A DNA stretch of 64,000 nucleotides. Source: Magnetococcales bacterium DCbin4. GTDB taxonomy: Bacteria > Pseudomonadota > Magnetococcia > Magnetococcales > UBA8363. Of the stretch, positions 1 to 12,765 are shown piece by piece (position 1 is the stretch's first letter; the number at the start of each line of letters is the position of its first letter). Position numbers and translations under genes: made by a program. The stretch lies in the NCBI GenBank assembly GCA_002753735.1, contig PEAN01000008.1:24991-88990 (forward strand). The letters run 5' to 3'. Below the pieces are notes generated by a model, which was not told the origin of the DNA, did not search any database, and saw only the letters and a program-made list of their open reading frames with translations.

Positions 1-2
1 CT

Positions 3-365
3 CACCAGGTTCGCACCGAACAGCGCATCCTTGAAATGCATGACAAACTCAACCTTGATGCGAACCAGGAAGAATTGTGGGGCAATGTCACCCAGATTTT
101 GCGCGACAATGCGAAAACCATGGATACCCTGACGCAGAACAGGGTTGATCAAGCCGATAAGATGAACGCCGTTGAAGATCTGAAATCCTACGGGGAAATT
201 GCCCAAGCCCACGCCAATGGCGTCCAGAAAATGATTCCAGCATTCTCAAACCTTTTCAAATCCATGACAGTGGACCAGCAAAAATCTGTCAATTCATTTT
301 TCCACCATGGCACGCACATGGATGCCTCCAAAAAAATGGACCATGAAAAGGGGAAGGATAAATAG
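3..365 (+). CDS. Spy/CpxP-like (LTXXQ family) periplasmic protein, 5'-partial at the window edge
   Basis: Frame is open from the window start (HQVRTEQRILEMHDKLNLDANQEELWGNV...); helical, ends ...SMTVDQQKSVNSFF, resembling an LTXXQ motif. Confidence 0.55.
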   Translation, partial: HQVRTEQRILEMHDKLNLDANQEELWGNVTQILRDNAKTMDTLTQNRVDQADKMNAVEDLKSYGEIAQAHANGVQKMIPAFSNLFKSMTVDQQKSVNSFFHHGTHMDASKKMDHEKGKDK

Positions 366-445
366 TCCAGAACCGGGTTGTCTTGTGTTTACCGTTTCAG
401 ACCAAGGCACGTTGGTATCATTACTCCAAGGAAGGGAATTATCTT

Positions 446-760
446 ATGAAATATTCAACACGTCCATCTGTACTCTTCAGCTCTTGGAGTCAAAAGACAT
501 GGATGACGTTATTCCTTGTTTGTGCAATTGGTCTTTTGTCGCTGTCCCAAGCCACCGCCAAAGATGATAAACGGGAAAATTGGGAAAGAAAGAGATATTT
601 CCACGAAAGGCGCGACGATGATAGAAGTCGAAGGAATTGGCATCGGCATGAACGTTCCTATTATCATACTCAGCCTGTCCATGCTCCCCCCCCTGTCTAT
701 TATGTTCCAAAACAGTCACCAGGAATCTCACTATTTTTTCCACTGGATTTCTATCGATAG
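446..760 (+). CDS. small secreted basic protein of unknown function
   Basis: ATG at 446 gives MKYSTRPSVLFSSWSQKTWMTLFLVCAIGLLSLSQATAKDD, a signal-peptide-like start followed by an Arg/His/Tyr-rich tail. Confidence 0.45.
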   Translation: MKYSTRPSVLFSSWSQKTWMTLFLVCAIGLLSLSQATAKDDKRENWERKRYFHERRDDDRSRRNWHRHERSYYHTQPVHAPPPVYYVPKQSPGISLFFPLDFYR

Positions 761-1155
761 TCATCTGAAGTCACAGGCGCATCGGGGTCAGGTTCTGAGC
801 TGACACCGATTATTTCAACCAACAAGGGCAAGAAAAGGACTCATCCCAAAAAGTGCGTTTCCATAGAATGGTCCCGGGACATTGATCCTGGAGGGTCTAC
901 TTCCTCCATCCCCGGAGAAGACCATCGGGGACCATGGTGACACGTCCGCTGTCTGGAGGATTGGCCCCCCTTTCCCATAACGTCAGGTGCACATGTAAAA
1001 GTTGATCCCGCAAGGCAAAAGAGGAGGGAATGGCGGCAATGGGGTTGATTCTCGGTCGGGGTGGATATTTGTAATCGAATCAAATAAAAGCGGTTACACA
1101 GGTGCCTGACAATCTCATATGTTCTCATCACAATCCAACATTGGAAACAAATACA

Positions 1156-1890
1156 ATGAAAAAATCACACAAAATTCTCAAAATATGCTCCTCGGTTCTA
1201 TTGGTTGGTTTGATCGGTTCTGAAACGGCGCAGGCGGAAGAGATGCCTGCCTGGTACTATCATTCCTGGAGGCAGTGGCATCCGCAAATTGGTAGCAGAA
1301 CATTGGGGAATGTTGGAACCCAGTTCTATTTCCCCAAGGAGGATTACGTTCCCAAGGATTCCGATGGTGATGGCGTTTATGATGAACATGATCGCTGTCC
1401 AGGTACCCCTCCTGGCGTGAAAGTAGACAAAAATGGCTGTCCACCTCATGTCGCAGAGACCATCAATCCTGATATGGACGGCGATCATGTCCTCAATGAG
1501 TCTGATGAATGTCCCACGACTCCCAAGGGTGCCGACGTGGATGTCCGTGGCTGCTGGCGTATCGGGAATATATTATTCCCCTATGACAAATCGCTGGTCA
1601 GGGATTCGTACAAGGCGGACCTGGAAAAGGTTTCCACCGTGATGCGTAGAAATCCAGGCGTCAACATGGAATTGGACGGTCATACCGACAGTGATGGATC
1701 CAATGCGTACAATCAAAAGCTTTCCGAAAGACGCAATCAGTCGGTTCGTGCCCACCTGCTGAACACAGGTGTTTCCGATGGCCAGATCAATACGAGAGCA
1801 TTTGGTGAAACCCAACCGGCGGCGGACAACAGTTCCAGTGATGGACGCGCCCGGAACCGTCGGACCGAACTGATACCGTCCGTCCGTTAA
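1156..1890 (+). CDS. OmpA-family outer membrane protein with thrombospondin type 3 (Ca-binding) repeats
   Basis: Signal peptide MKKSHKILKICSSVLLVGLIG; DSDGDGVYDEHDRCPGTPPGVKVDKNGCP and DMDGDHVLNESDECPTTPKGADVDVRGCW; C-terminal OmpA motif ELDGHTDSDGSNAYNQKLSERRNQSVRAHL. Confidence 0.88.
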   Translation: MKKSHKILKICSSVLLVGLIGSETAQAEEMPAWYYHSWRQWHPQIGSRTLGNVGTQFYFPKEDYVPKDSDGDGVYDEHDRCPGTPPGVKVDKNGCPPHVAETINPDMDGDHVLNESDECPTTPKGADVDVRGCWRIGNILFPYDKSLVRDSYKADLEKVSTVMRRNPGVNMELDGHTDSDGSNAYNQKLSERRNQSVRAHLLNTGVSDGQINTRAFGETQPAADNSSSDGRARNRRTELIPSVR

Positions 1891-2273
1891 CCTGGAGTTC
1901 CAGGCAAAGGAGTCGTTAACTGCGGCAACCGGCATGGTCATCCGGCTCGATATCCTTCCGCAGGTAACTTCTCCTGGCAAAGGTTGCCTGGTGTTACATG
2001 GAAGAAAACGGTCATTGGAGGGTTGGGGCGCTTCAAACCTGTAGTATCATGTCAATGTAATGGGTCCACACATCAACCTCAAGGATGCACTCCATGGGTG
2101 AACAGGACCATGCCGGTTGGTCAGGCGGATGACCGTTTCTCAAAAATTCCCGTGGCACCACCCATCCGTTGAAGGACTGGTTTCAGGCTTCCGGGGGAAT
2201 GGTGCGGGGTGAAGCGATGACATGGGCAGGTGCGGATATTGAGAAGTGTTTGTAACCAAAAAGATGATGTGAA

Positions 2274-3920
2274 ATGAGTGAAAAACCTTTGACCCCACCC
2301 GGTGGAAACAGGAACAACCTCTTGATCCTCATCGTGGACACGGACGATGAAACCCGTCGGGGGTTGGCAAGGTTCCTTGAAAACAGCGGGTATGGTGTCG
2401 CCGTGGCTGAGGGGGGTGTCACGGCCATGATTCAGCTCTCAGTCATCCATCCTGATATCATCATCATCGATTCCGAAAGGCCGGACATGGACGGTTTTGA
2501 GGTCAGCGCAACCATCGGACGGAAATTCCCGGAGAGGATGCATTCGATCATCATGATGGTCCCCCAGGGCTGTACCGTATCGGTCGACCGTATGTTTGCC
2601 TCCGGCGCAGAAGAGTATGTTACCAAACCCGTACATCTGATCGCACTTGGCCGTCTCATTAAAAGAAAACTTGAATATCAGGCCATGGTTCTGGCCATGC
2701 GGCTTCACCAACCCAACAAGGAGCCGCTCCCTGCGACATGGAATGGTTCCAGGGAATTGGACAGGATTAACATGGCTCTGAACGAAAGCGAAGATAAATT
2801 CAAGTGCCTGGTGGACTCTTCGCCCGATACCATTGTGATTCTTGATCAAGTGGGCTTCGTCCATTTCATCAATCACCCACCCCCGGGACAAAGCGAAAAC
2901 CTCATGGAAAAGAGACTGCTGGATATTCTGCCGGAGCAGTCCAAACCCAGATTCTTGCGAGCCATGCATGGCACGTTCACGCGGCTACAGACAGAATCAT
3001 TCCAGATTGGAGGTCCAGATGGTACGTGGTGGCATGTGCGTACGGCACCCATGAAACAACACGAAAACATTTCATTACCATGGGCCATGGTCATCGTTTC
3101 CGACCGAACGCAGCAACACAATACCGAAACCAAAGCGATGCGCAATGCCCGTTTGGCCACCATTGGTGCTCTGGTCGCCAATGTAGCCCATGAAGTGAAC
3201 AACCCCAACAACGCCATTCTTCTTCAAGCCTCCTGGCTGAAAAAAACATGGCAAAATATTTTGGTACAAGTGTCGGAAAATGAAAAAATCTATGACCCAA
3301 TCATGTTGGACGGGGAAACCTTGCGTGAAATACTCGAAAAGAGTTCCGGGTTTCTTGCAGATATCGTTGGCAACAGCAGGCGCATTGGCAGTATTGTCCG
3401 CGACATGAAACGTGTGACCAGACCTGATGATGGCATATTGCGCAATGATGTCTGCATCAAGAAGGTTCTGGATTCAGCCCTGTCCATCCTGGCCAATCCA
3501 ATCCACAAACATACCCAATCATGTTTTGCAGAGGCGGACCCGAACCTTCCAAGAGTTATTGGCAATCCACATCAACTCGAACAGGTTTTCATCAATTTAA
3601 TCCTCAATGCTTTGCAATCTTTACCGGATAGAACACGGAAGGTTCGAATTCGTGCATGGTTTGACGAAACCATACGAAAGATTGCAGTGGTGGTTGAGGA
3701 TGAGGGGGAGGGAATCACTGAGGAAAACCTTGAAAAAATCTGCTTTCCCTTTTTTACCACCAAACTTGCCAAGGGTGGAACCGGCCTCGGCCTTGCGATC
3801 TGTCGGTCCATTCTCACAAGGCATAAGAGCAGCATGGACATCAACTCTGAATCAGGTAGGGGAACGAGCATTCGGATCAATCTGACCATTTCTCCCAACC
3901 AGCCGGAAAGTGCTCCATGA
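2274..3920 (+). CDS. REC-PAS-histidine kinase (NtrB-like)
   Basis: Receiver (LILIVDTDDETRRGLARFLENSGY...IIIDSERPDMDGFE...TKPV), PAS, H-box VANVAHEVNNPNNAILL, N/G boxes [13 protein letters not shown]. The stop overlaps the start of the next gene. Confidence 0.85.
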   Translation: MSEKPLTPPGGNRNNLLILIVDTDDETRRGLARFLENSGYGVAVAEGGVTAMIQLSVIHPDIIIIDSERPDMDGFEVSATIGRKFPERMHSIIMMVPQGCTVSVDRMFASGAEEYVTKPVHLIALGRLIKRKLEYQAMVLAMRLHQPNKEPLPATWNGSRELDRINMALNESEDKFKCLVDSSPDTIVILDQVGFVHFINHPPPGQSENLMEKRLLDILPEQSKPRFLRAMHGTFTRLQTESFQIGGPDGTWWHVRTAPMKQHENISLPWAMVIVSDRTQQHNTETKAMRNARLATIGALVANVAHEVNNPNNAILLQASWLKKTWQNILVQVSENEKIYDPIMLDGETLREILEKSSGFLADIVGNSRRIGSIVRDMKRVTRPDDGILRNDVCIKKVLDSALSILANPIHKHTQSCFAEADPNLPRVIGNPHQLEQVFINLILNALQSLPDRTRKVRIRAWFDETIRKIAVVVEDEGEGITEENLEKICFPFFTTKLAKGGTGLGLAICRSILTRHKSSMDINSESGRGTSIRINLTISPNQPESAP

Positions 3921-5356
3921 ATCCGTCGATAACCCAACCCGTCACCGTTCTGTTGGTGGATGATGAACAGGGAATTCTCCTGGGTGCCCAAAGTATTCTT
4001 GTGAGTGCCGGCATCATGCACGTGGAGATTCTGGAAGACAGCAGGCGCCTGATTCCCTTTCTGGAATCCACCGAAGTGTCGATTCTCATCCTGGACCTGT
4101 TCATGCCAAACGTCTCCGGGACGGAACTTCTCCCGGAAATCCGCAGAAGATTTCCCGACATCGCCATCATCATCATGACCGCTTCCATGGAAGTGGAAAC
4201 GGCAGTGGCTTGCATAAAGGAAGGCATTTTCGACTATCTGGTCAAACCCGTGGAGATGGACCGCCTGCTCTCAATTGTGAAAAAAGCATTGGAATTGACC
4301 TCCATGCGTATGGAGGTGTTGGCTCTGAAACGCTCTCTTCTTTCTCCACAATCCGCTTCTGGTGAAGTTTTCAAGGAAATTGTCACCCAGAGCAGGAAAA
4401 TGGAGGCCCTTTTCCAATACATGACGGCCACTTCCGTTACCAATGAGCCCATTTTGATTCTGGGTGAGACCGGAGTGGGTAAAGAGATGATTGCCAATGC
4501 CATTCATGAACTCAGTGGGCGGCAGGGGAAGTTTGTGACCATCAATGTTGCCGGACTCGACGACACTGTTTTCACTGACACCTTGTTTGGACACAAAAAA
4601 GGATCCTTTACCGGCGCTGTTCAGGCAAGGGAGGGGATCATCGCAAAAGCCAGGAATGGAACCTTGTTCCTGGATGAAATTGGTGACCTTTCGGAGCTTT
4701 CCCAAGTCAAACTCCTCCGTGTTCTCCAAGAACATGAATATTATCCCATGGGGTCGGACCTGCCAATAAGGACCAATGCCCGCATCATCCTGGCAACCAA
4801 TCTCGATCTGAAGAAAAAAATCACGCAAGGGAAGTTCAGGGCTGATTTATATTACCGCCTATCGGTTCACGAAATCGAAATTCCTCCTTTGCGGGACCGA
4901 AAAGAAGACATTGTACTTTTGACGAACCACTTTTTGGAGTTGGCATCCCGAGCGATGGGAAAGCCGGTACCCACCCCTCCCAAAGAACTGTTTTCACTGC
5001 TCATGACATATCATTTCCCAGGCAATATCCGTGAGTTGCGTGCCATGGTATTTGATGCGGTGGCCCAGCATGGGTCGCGCATGATCTCCATGAAACATTT
5101 CCGCAAGCTGATCGACCGGTCACGGGGAAATAACCCATCCAATGAAGATGCATTGCAAAACGACCAGGAGACACCCTCATTTAAGAAGGTGCTGTTTCCA
5201 GGAGAATGTCCCACTCTGAAGGATGCTGAGTGGTATTTGATCCAGGAGGCCCTGCGACGTAGCAACAACAATCAAAACTTGGCGGCCAACCTTCTCGGTA
5301 TTTCCCGTCAGGCACTGAATCATCGCCTTGCCCGAAAATTCCCATTCAAGACCTGA
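3917..5356 (+). CDS. sigma-54-dependent NtrC-family response regulator
   Basis: Receiver (LLVDDEQGILLGAQ...ILDLFMPNVSG), AAA+ Walker A GETGVGKE, GSFTGA loop, Fis-type HTH NQNLAANLLGISRQALNHRL. Confidence 0.92.
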   Translation: MNPSITQPVTVLLVDDEQGILLGAQSILVSAGIMHVEILEDSRRLIPFLESTEVSILILDLFMPNVSGTELLPEIRRRFPDIAIIIMTASMEVETAVACIKEGIFDYLVKPVEMDRLLSIVKKALELTSMRMEVLALKRSLLSPQSASGEVFKEIVTQSRKMEALFQYMTATSVTNEPILILGETGVGKEMIANAIHELSGRQGKFVTINVAGLDDTVFTDTLFGHKKGSFTGAVQAREGIIAKARNGTLFLDEIGDLSELSQVKLLRVLQEHEYYPMGSDLPIRTNARIILATNLDLKKKITQGKFRADLYYRLSVHEIEIPPLRDRKEDIVLLTNHFLELASRAMGKPVPTPPKELFSLLMTYHFPGNIRELRAMVFDAVAQHGSRMISMKHFRKLIDRSRGNNPSNEDALQNDQETPSFKKVLFPGECPTLKDAEWYLIQEALRRSNNNQNLAANLLGISRQALNHRLARKFPFKT

Positions 5357-6152
5357 TTTGTCGGGATCTGTGGTTTGAAGAGATGGAACGTGAGGAACAG
5401 ATTCCATCCAGTTGGCATCGACCCCACACCAGGTCATTGAACCGACGGGGTCAAAGCCACCAATGGCATGTAGGAACTGTTGCCAGCTTGACTTCCTTTT
5501 GGAACTTTTATCCATGGTTGGGGATGATGCAAACCCTCATCATGGCCGTTGGAACCATTCCGGCTGTTTCAACTCCCCTTCATGAAATTCCTTCTCACCT
5601 GGATTCTTTTCCGTTCCATGACCTGGTCCCGAAACTGACAATGATCCCAATGGGTGTGACAAATACCCGTTCTATGGCATTCTCCAGGTATTCCATAACC
5701 AACTGTTTCAATGATCAACATGAATCCACCTTCCTGTCCTGCTGTTGGAGAACAGGTCGTTTGATTGCATGTATTGGATCCCGCAATCCCCTTACGATAA
5801 TTCATAAACTATTGTTATAACTATAAAATAAATGAAATGTGGGCCAAGGTGTGCGATATGTTGTGGCAGGAGCGTTTCGATACATTTCAGGGTATCCGGT
5901 CTTTTGGTCCGGGTTCAAATCATCCGAACTCAGTCGGCGCATATTTGATCTTGAATGATACACAAGATACTCAAGCAAGATGTCGATGTCATGATCTTTT
6001 TGATCGGTGATTTACTTCTCATCATGGGCCGATTCCATATTCTGCACTCGGGGTTGACCATGCATCGTATGGTTTGAACAAGGCTCTTCTAGCGTTAAAT
6101 GCGGGTAAACACATTATTTCACTGTGATATTATGATTTTAAATTGATTATTG

Positions 6153-6197
6153 AAAAAAAAGGGGGTCTGGGGAATTGCCCCCAGACCCCTTTTTTAT
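6153..6197. terminator. bidirectional rho-independent terminator
   Basis: A-tract + GGGGTCTGGGG-AATTG-CCCCCAGACCCC + T-tract; symmetric hairpin between genes. Confidence 0.8.
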
Positions 6198-6241
6198 TTC
6201 AATGATTTTTTGAATGTCAACACACCCTAATGAAATTTCTT

Positions 6242-6297
6242 AAAATTGGCCCCTGTCGCGTCCAAAATCGGGCCGGATGGACCAATCAGGAGGGACA
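6242..6297 (-). repeat. dispersed repeat, copy A
   Basis: About 50/56 identical to 29995-30050; minus strand starts TGTCCCTCCTGATTGGTCCATCCGGCC. Confidence 0.7.
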
Positions 6298-6337
6298 CCT
6301 CAACCCGCATCAACAAAGGAGCCAACCGTCGTCGGTG

Positions 6338-9043
6338 TCAGGTTGTTTTGGACAGCAGTGACCTGGCAGGTAGGTTCCGAACCCCTTTTCCGCAACCATC
6401 CCCGGTCTTTTGCACAACCTGGTCCAACAACCGCATCGCCAATTCCACCGCCCCTTCCAATTGTTGAACCTCCAGACGCAATTGTGCCCCATCCTTGCCC
6501 TTTGTGGCCAGTGGTCCCATTTGGCTGGCATGGCGAAAAACACCCGACAAACCGTAGCTTCCCGCCAGACCGGCAAGTTCCGCAGCAATCGCCGATACTT
6601 CAGACCAGCCCCCCATTCCCATGGCGATCCGCAACCGTTCCATGAATTGAATCATCGATCTCCTGGCCGTCTGGACAAAGTCGTTCAAATAGGCATCTCC
6701 CAAATCCTTGCGAAAATCGGCCAGACGCATTTCAGCGTGGATGATGTCGGCAAGCACCTGACTGGCGCTGACAAGCGGTTCGATCCATCGGGAAATCGCC
6801 GTAAGATCCTGATGCATGCCCCCACGTTCCAGCAGGTTGGCCAAAGCGCCAACCCGTTTGGCTCCCAATTGCAGGCTGCTGCCCTTCAAGGTATGCGCCA
6901 CCTCGGTCAACCGATCCCAATTCGCATCGGTAAATGCCTGTTGGATCGCCTGGACACGTTGCGATAGAAGATTAAGGAAACATTTGACCGTTTGCTCGAA
7001 GTCCTCTTCCAGGTCTTCACCCATGGCCAGAAACATATGACGATCAAGATCGGGTACCTGGTCGGGAGTCTCCTCGACCGACTCCGATACCTTCACCCCC
7101 CCCTCCCCCAGCCAACGCAGCAAAGCCGATTGTAAACCTTTGATCTCAATCGGTTTCGTCAGATAGTCATCCATCCCCGCTTCCAAACATTTTTCTCGAT
7201 CACCACTCATGGAAAAAGCAGTCAGGGCAACAATGGGCGTCCGTGTCCCCTTTTTTTCTCCCTGGCGAAGTTTGCGACAGGCGGAAAATCCATCCATTTC
7301 CGGCATCTGGCAATCCATGAATACCAGGTCATAATGTTTCGTCTGAAACAATTCCACCGCCTGGTGACCGTTGCACGCAAAGTCGGGATGAACCCCGAAC
7401 CGTTTCATCATCCCCTGAATGACCGCACGGTTGACCGGATCATCCTCGGCGACAAGAATGTGCCGATCTGGAGAGACGATCAGACGTTCGTCACATCGAT
7501 GCGGTTCCTCACGCGTGGACGGCAGTGCCTGACCCCTCTTCAAGGGAAGGGTGACACGAAACAATGACCCCTTCCCGGGTTGGCTTTCGACTTCGATGTT
7601 GCCGTCCATCATCCGCACCAACCGGTGGGTGATGGCCAATCCCAGGCCGGTGCCACCATATTTGCGTGCAGTGGAATGATCCGCCTGTTCGAACATGCCA
7701 AACAAACGCGAGATCTGCTCCTGGTTGATACCGATGCCGCTGTCCTGAACATGAAACCGAACCAAAGATCGGTCCCGTTCCTCCCCTGCCACCCCTGCAC
7801 TCAATGAAATCACCCCCTGAGGGGTAAACTTGACCGCATTGGACATGAGATTGAAAAGGATCTGCCGGATCCGGCTGGGATCCCCATGTACCATCTCCGG
7901 AAGCCCGGGATCCAGTTCCAGGTTCAAGGAGACCGGCCTGTCGCGCACAAACCCCCGGGCCAGGGCAAACACCTCCTCCAACAACCCCTTCAAGCCAAAA
8001 TCAATCGACTCCAATTCCAATTTTCCCGCCTCGATCCGGGAATAATCGAGAATGTCATTGATGACGGTCAGGAGGGTTTGTCCCGAAGATCGGATCACCC
8101 GGACATATCCCCGGCCCGTCTCATCCATCGGAACCTCTTCGAGAAGTTCCGCCATGCCAAGCACCCCATTGAGGGGGGTCCGGATTTCATGGCTCATGGT
8201 GGCCAGAAAGATGCTCTTGGCCTTATTGGCCCGTTCCGCCTCTTCCTTGGCCTGATACAGCCGTTCTTCGTATCGCTTCTGGCGCGTCACATCCGAAAAG
8301 GTCCATACCCGACCCGATATTGTTCCTTCCTGAATCAGTGGCAGTGATTGTCGCTCAATGATGCGACCATCCTTGAGGAAGAGCGTATCGCTACTGTTGT
8401 CGCTGACATGGTCAAACATCTTGGATTTCGACAGCAGGAGATCGACCCGTTCCACCTGCGGTGTCATGTGGTCGATCAAGGCATCGATTGTTTCAAAATG
8501 AAAATTTCCCGACGACAGCCCCCATTGCCGGGCAAAGGCGGAATTGGTATGGGTGATCATTCCATTCTTTCCGGTCACAAGGATGCCATCCCGCGTCGAT
8601 TCAAGCGTTGCCCGGAGCAGGGCCTCATCCTTCTGAATGCGCCTTCGCTGCATCTGAAGCGCCAGATGGGTCTGGATTCGTGCCTGGACGATCGCCTCAC
8701 GAATCGGTTTGGTGATGAAATCGACCGCACCAAGGGCCAGTCCTTCCGCTTCATCCGCCTCGGAATCCCGGGCGGTGATGAAGATGACGCAGACATCCCG
8801 GGTGGCCGGATCGCTGCGCAAACGTCGACACACATCGAAACCGTCCATTCCAGGCATGGTCACATCCAGCAGGACCATGTCCGGACATGGAAGGCGTCGC
8901 ATCCGTTCCAGTGCCTTTTCTCCCGAGGTGGCCACTGCGATGCGGTAACGGTCTTTCAATGCCGTCCCGAGGACGTGAATGTTGTGCCGTTCGTCATCGA
9001 CGATGAGAATTTGTGCCCGGGTTTGATCCATGGTTTCCGTCAT
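6338..9043 (-). CDS. hybrid histidine kinase REC-PAS-HisKA-HATPase-REC-Hpt
   Basis: [66 protein letters not shown]; Hpt motif [15 protein letters not shown]. Confidence 0.9.
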   Translation of the reverse strand: MTETMDQTRAQILIVDDERHNIHVLGTALKDRYRIAVATSGEKALERMRRLPCPDMVLLDVTMPGMDGFDVCRRLRSDPATRDVCVIFITARDSEADEAEGLALGAVDFITKPIREAIVQARIQTHLALQMQRRRIQKDEALLRATLESTRDGILVTGKNGMITHTNSAFARQWGLSSGNFHFETIDALIDHMTPQVERVDLLLSKSKMFDHVSDNSSDTLFLKDGRIIERQSLPLIQEGTISGRVWTFSDVTRQKRYEERLYQAKEEAERANKAKSIFLATMSHEIRTPLNGVLGMAELLEEVPMDETGRGYVRVIRSSGQTLLTVINDILDYSRIEAGKLELESIDFGLKGLLEEVFALARGFVRDRPVSLNLELDPGLPEMVHGDPSRIRQILFNLMSNAVKFTPQGVISLSAGVAGEERDRSLVRFHVQDSGIGINQEQISRLFGMFEQADHSTARKYGGTGLGLAITHRLVRMMDGNIEVESQPGKGSLFRVTLPLKRGQALPSTREEPHRCDERLIVSPDRHILVAEDDPVNRAVIQGMMKRFGVHPDFACNGHQAVELFQTKHYDLVFMDCQMPEMDGFSACRKLRQGEKKGTRTPIVALTAFSMSGDREKCLEAGMDDYLTKPIEIKGLQSALLRWLGEGGVKVSESVEETPDQVPDLDRHMFLAMGEDLEEDFEQTVKCFLNLLSQRVQAIQQAFTDANWDRLTEVAHTLKGSSLQLGAKRVGALANLLERGGMHQDLTAISRWIEPLVSASQVLADIIHAEMRLADFRKDLGDAYLNDFVQTARRSMIQFMERLRIAMGMGGWSEVSAIAAELAGLAGSYGLSGVFRHASQMGPLATKGKDGAQLRLEVQQLEGAVELAMRLLDQVVQKTGDGCGKGVRNLPARSLLSKTT

Positions 9044-9132
9044 CCCTCGCAGGACAAAACGACCAAAAGGGAAATTGATCAGAGGTGTACCTTGGAAAAA
9101 AGATCAAGAAAAATCAAGCACTCGACCTGATG

Positions 9133-12100
9133 TCAATGCCTGACATCCTTCATGACCGATTTCAGGTCATGAACCAATATACGCGCCTTGTCGAACTCAA
9201 AGGAAAGAATGGCGCGTTCAATCTCAGCGTACATCTCTTCATGGCGTCCTGCCAGGGATCGGTGAATCGGGAGCAGCATGTCGATGGCGGCGTAATCTTC
9301 TTCTGCCAGGAGTTCCTCCAGATGGTCCAGATGTCGGCTCATCAGGTTTTCTTCAGGTTCAGAAGGGAGAACATCCCCTTCCAAAGTCATTGTCATTGGG
9401 GAAAGGTTTTGCAACCCCTCCATGACCTCGGCATGATCTTCCCTGAAGGTGGACATGAGCAAATCATCCCATTCCCCTTTTTTCAAAATGGACTCCAGTC
9501 CGCTCAAGGATCGATGCAACCGTTCCGCCCCCAGATTACCTGAAAGCCCCTTCAACGCATGCAATCGTTTCAATGCGCCCTCCTTTTGCCCCTTCTGCAA
9601 CTGTTCGAAAATTTCTTGCGGGGCATCCCGCCAATCCTGATGAAAGCGGACCAGGGAATGAAGCAACAGTCGACGGTCGCCGTGAACCCGCTTGAGGGCT
9701 TGCTCCAATCGGATCCCGGGAAGGTCGGTGGGAAAAATCGTCCAGGAATCCCGCTCCCGAGCAGGTTGCCTTCCTTCCGGCGGCAGAAGAAGCGGTGGTT
9801 CGGGTTTGAGCCAGCGTTCAAGTATTGTCCGCAGAAGGTCAGGATCGATGGGTTTGCTGATGAATTCATTCATTCCCGCCGCAAGGCACAACCTGCGATC
9901 TTCCTGCAGGGCATGGGCAGTCATGGCGATGATGGGAAGATCCCGGAAACGATCCTCGCGGCGTATGTTCCGAGTCGCCTCGTACCCATCCATGATCGGC
10001 ATCTGCACATCCATGAACACCAGATCCACCGCTTCCCGCCGCAACAATTCCAAGGCCAGTTGTCCATTGTCGGCCACCATGACCGTCAGGCCGACACCCT
10101 GAAGAAAACGGGTCGCCACCTCCTGGTTGATCCTATTGTCCTCGACCAGAAGAATTTTCCCTGAAAAACGCTGCGCATCGATGGCTGTCGGACCCCACCC
10201 CCCCCCGGCATGCACCGGATTAGCTGAGAGTTCCGTTGTTCCACGTAGCGCAAGGGTAATGGTATCCAAAAGATCGGAAGGAAGCACCGGCTTGTTGAGG
10301 ATTCCCGCCAAACTCAAATCCTTCGACTGTTCCATGACCTCCTCGTGGCCAAACGCGGTGACCATGATGATGGTCGGAACATGATGGGAATGTCGCGCCT
10401 TCAAACAGCGGACGGTTTCGATCCCATCCATACCGGGCATGCGCCAATCCATCAGGACGATGGCGAAAGGATCCCCGTCCGGATCGTTTTGGACCTGGGA
10501 GAACATGCGCATCGCCTCATCTCCGGATGCCGCCGTGGCTACCCGAAAGGACAAGCTTTCAAGCATGCCGGACAGGACTTCCCGGGCACACTCATTGTCA
10601 TCAACAACCAGGACGCGCAGATTACGCAACGCCTCGGAGAGAATCAGGGATTCTCCCTGCCGACCCTTTTCCCGTGCGAAGGGGAGTTCAAAAAAGAAAT
10701 GACTTCCCCGCCCCGGAACGCTTTCAACCTTGATCCACCCCCCCAGACGATCGACCAATCGTTTGCTGATCGCAAGCCCCAGTCCGGTACCACCATAGGT
10801 GCGGGTATGCGAAATATCCGCCTGGAAAAACGGTTTGAAAAGACCCTCGATCTCCACTTCATTCATGCCGATGCCGCTGTCCTTGACGGAAAATCTCAAG
10901 ATCACCTCGGTTGATGTCTCCTTGACGGGTTCCATCAATACCGAAACCTCTCCGCGTTGGGTGAACTTGATCGCATTTCCAATCAGGTTGGTCAGAATCT
11001 GACGTAAACGCACCGGATCACCCATGAGTCGCGTTTCGGGACTGAGGTGACATGAGATCACCAATTCCAACCCTTTTTCTTCCGCATTGCCGACAAGAAG
11101 CCTGACCACCTCGTCCAGGAGCGTCACCGGTTTGAATCCGATGTGCTCCAACCTCAGTTCATCCGCCTCGATCTTGGAGAAATCAAGGATGTCATTGATG
11201 ATCCCCATGAGCGCCTGAGAAGAATTGCGAATGGTACGTATATGGTTTTTCAACAGAGTGATGGAATCGGTTTCCATGGCCAGGTGGCTCATTCCGATGA
11301 TGGCATTCATCGGGGTCCTTATTTCATGACTCATATTGGCCAGGAAAAGACTTTTTGAACGATTGGCCCGATCCGCTTGTTCCTTGGCCAACAAAAGTTC
11401 ACGGGTCCGAGCTTGAACCCGTTCTTCAAGCTTTTCATTGGTCATGCGCAATGTTTCGCGAATCCGATTCTGAGTGGTTTCCTTCTCCCGTTTCATGCGG
11501 TTGATCTGATCTGCCAGAGCCAGTGAAAACAACACCGCTTCAAACCAGCTCCCTCCCCTTCCGACCCAAAGTGTCCAATCCGAGGTAACCAGAAGTGAAT
11601 GGTAGCGCAGTTGATTGACCAGATAGGATACAATGAGAACACTCCATCCAACGGCGTAGAAACGGGCCTCGCTCAATCCCTGCCTCCACAGTAGAATTCC
11701 AGCTATGGGCAGCAACAACAGCAGAAAACCGGTCATCAGTATCAAAGTGAATGCCCATTGTTTCAAACCCAAAATGGCGAACAAAATTACAATGAAATAT
11801 ACCAGGAAAAAAAATCGAATCAGCCAATCAAGGCGCGGCAACCTGGTTTTTGTGTTCAAGAAAGAACGACTGAACTGAATGCCTGTCATCGCCATGAGGC
11901 ATGGTGTAATCAATGGCAGATTTTCAGTCAAATAAGGAGAATCATGGTAAAGATAACGGTATCCCTCTCCAGGAATACTCAGTGTCGTAGTCATCAACCC
12001 GAACAAAAACATAATATACCAGAAATATGCAGGCTGCCGTGTAGACAAAAAGAGAAAGGTGCTGTAGAAAATAATAAATATGATACTCCCGTAATAGGCA

Positions 12101-12765
12101 CCTTTCACATAGCCCATGTATTCCTTGTATTCCACGAATTCGGCCGGCGTCCAAAGCCGCAATTGGGTTTCCATGGCCCCGAAGGATTCAAAAGCATAAC
12201 GGATGAACACTTCGCCCCGGGTTCCGGCGGGGAGTTCCACAGGCATGACCACGGATTCAAAAGGGATCGGGCGATCAACGAAAGGTCTGCGGTCTCCAAG
12301 GAACCAGGTGGTACGGGGTTGGGGATCCCCCTGGAGGAATAGATACAGATCCACATAATCAAGACTGGGATAAGTTGAATGGAGGATCCAGGAAACGGGC
12401 TGCTGGCCCGGATTGACCAGGGAAAGGTGGATCCAATGAGCAGCAGAAGACCGGCCCAGCAGGGTGATTTCAGAGGGATAACCCTTGAAGGCTCCCTGTG
12501 CCAACAAATCCCGGACATCCGCGAGGCTGAGGGATCGGGTGGGGTCAACCAGAATCCGGGCATGAGGGGTGGCCGCCCGCCCACCCAAAGGTTGCGTCAG
12601 ATCCAAAGGGGGAGGAGACCCCCTGGTTTCGGCAAGGGCGGACAGCGGATGAATGCCCTGGAGCATGAACCACAGGACCGTCAAACCCAGGCTGATTCGG
12701 GCACGCCACCGGGTCCGAGGGGAACCGTTGAGATCCCCATTCCTTGTTGTCAGTCGTGTTGACAT
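9133..12765 (-). CDS. 7TM-DISM hybrid histidine kinase (DISMED2-7TM-HisKA-HATPase-REC-REC-Hpt)
   Basis: Periplasmic DISMED-like N-terminus, seven hydrophobic segments, [33 protein letters not shown], two receivers ([28 protein letters not shown]), Hpt [17 protein letters not shown]. Confidence 0.9.
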   Translation of the reverse strand: MSTRLTTRNGDLNGSPRTRWRARISLGLTVLWFMLQGIHPLSALAETRGSPPPLDLTQPLGGRAATPHARILVDPTRSLSLADVRDLLAQGAFKGYPSEITLLGRSSAAHWIHLSLVNPGQQPVSWILHSTYPSLDYVDLYLFLQGDPQPRTTWFLGDRRPFVDRPIPFESVVMPVELPAGTRGEVFIRYAFESFGAMETQLRLWTPAEFVEYKEYMGYVKGAYYGSIIFIIFYSTFLFLSTRQPAYFWYIMFLFGLMTTTLSIPGEGYRYLYHDSPYLTENLPLITPCLMAMTGIQFSRSFLNTKTRLPRLDWLIRFFFLVYFIVILFAILGLKQWAFTLILMTGFLLLLLPIAGILLWRQGLSEARFYAVGWSVLIVSYLVNQLRYHSLLVTSDWTLWVGRGGSWFEAVLFSLALADQINRMKREKETTQNRIRETLRMTNEKLEERVQARTRELLLAKEQADRANRSKSLFLANMSHEIRTPMNAIIGMSHLAMETDSITLLKNHIRTIRNSSQALMGIINDILDFSKIEADELRLEHIGFKPVTLLDEVVRLLVGNAEEKGLELVISCHLSPETRLMGDPVRLRQILTNLIGNAIKFTQRGEVSVLMEPVKETSTEVILRFSVKDSGIGMNEVEIEGLFKPFFQADISHTRTYGGTGLGLAISKRLVDRLGGWIKVESVPGRGSHFFFELPFAREKGRQGESLILSEALRNLRVLVVDDNECAREVLSGMLESLSFRVATAASGDEAMRMFSQVQNDPDGDPFAIVLMDWRMPGMDGIETVRCLKARHSHHVPTIIMVTAFGHEEVMEQSKDLSLAGILNKPVLPSDLLDTITLALRGTTELSANPVHAGGGWGPTAIDAQRFSGKILLVEDNRINQEVATRFLQGVGLTVMVADNGQLALELLRREAVDLVFMDVQMPIMDGYEATRNIRREDRFRDLPIIAMTAHALQEDRRLCLAAGMNEFISKPIDPDLLRTILERWLKPEPPLLLPPEGRQPARERDSWTIFPTDLPGIRLEQALKRVHGDRRLLLHSLVRFHQDWRDAPQEIFEQLQKGQKEGALKRLHALKGLSGNLGAERLHRSLSGLESILKKGEWDDLLMSTFREDHAEVMEGLQNLSPMTMTLEGDVLPSEPEENLMSRHLDHLEELLAEEDYAAIDMLLPIHRSLAGRHEEMYAEIERAILSFEFDKARILVHDLKSVMKDVRH

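Noticed and set aside
5383-5820. 145-aa ORF after the NtrC gene
   Set aside because: No motifs, His/Pro/Thr-rich composition and overlapping frames; likely non-coding.
8348-9130. 260-aa plus-strand ORF opposite the hybrid kinase
   Set aside because: Shadow frame of the receiver/PAS coding region.
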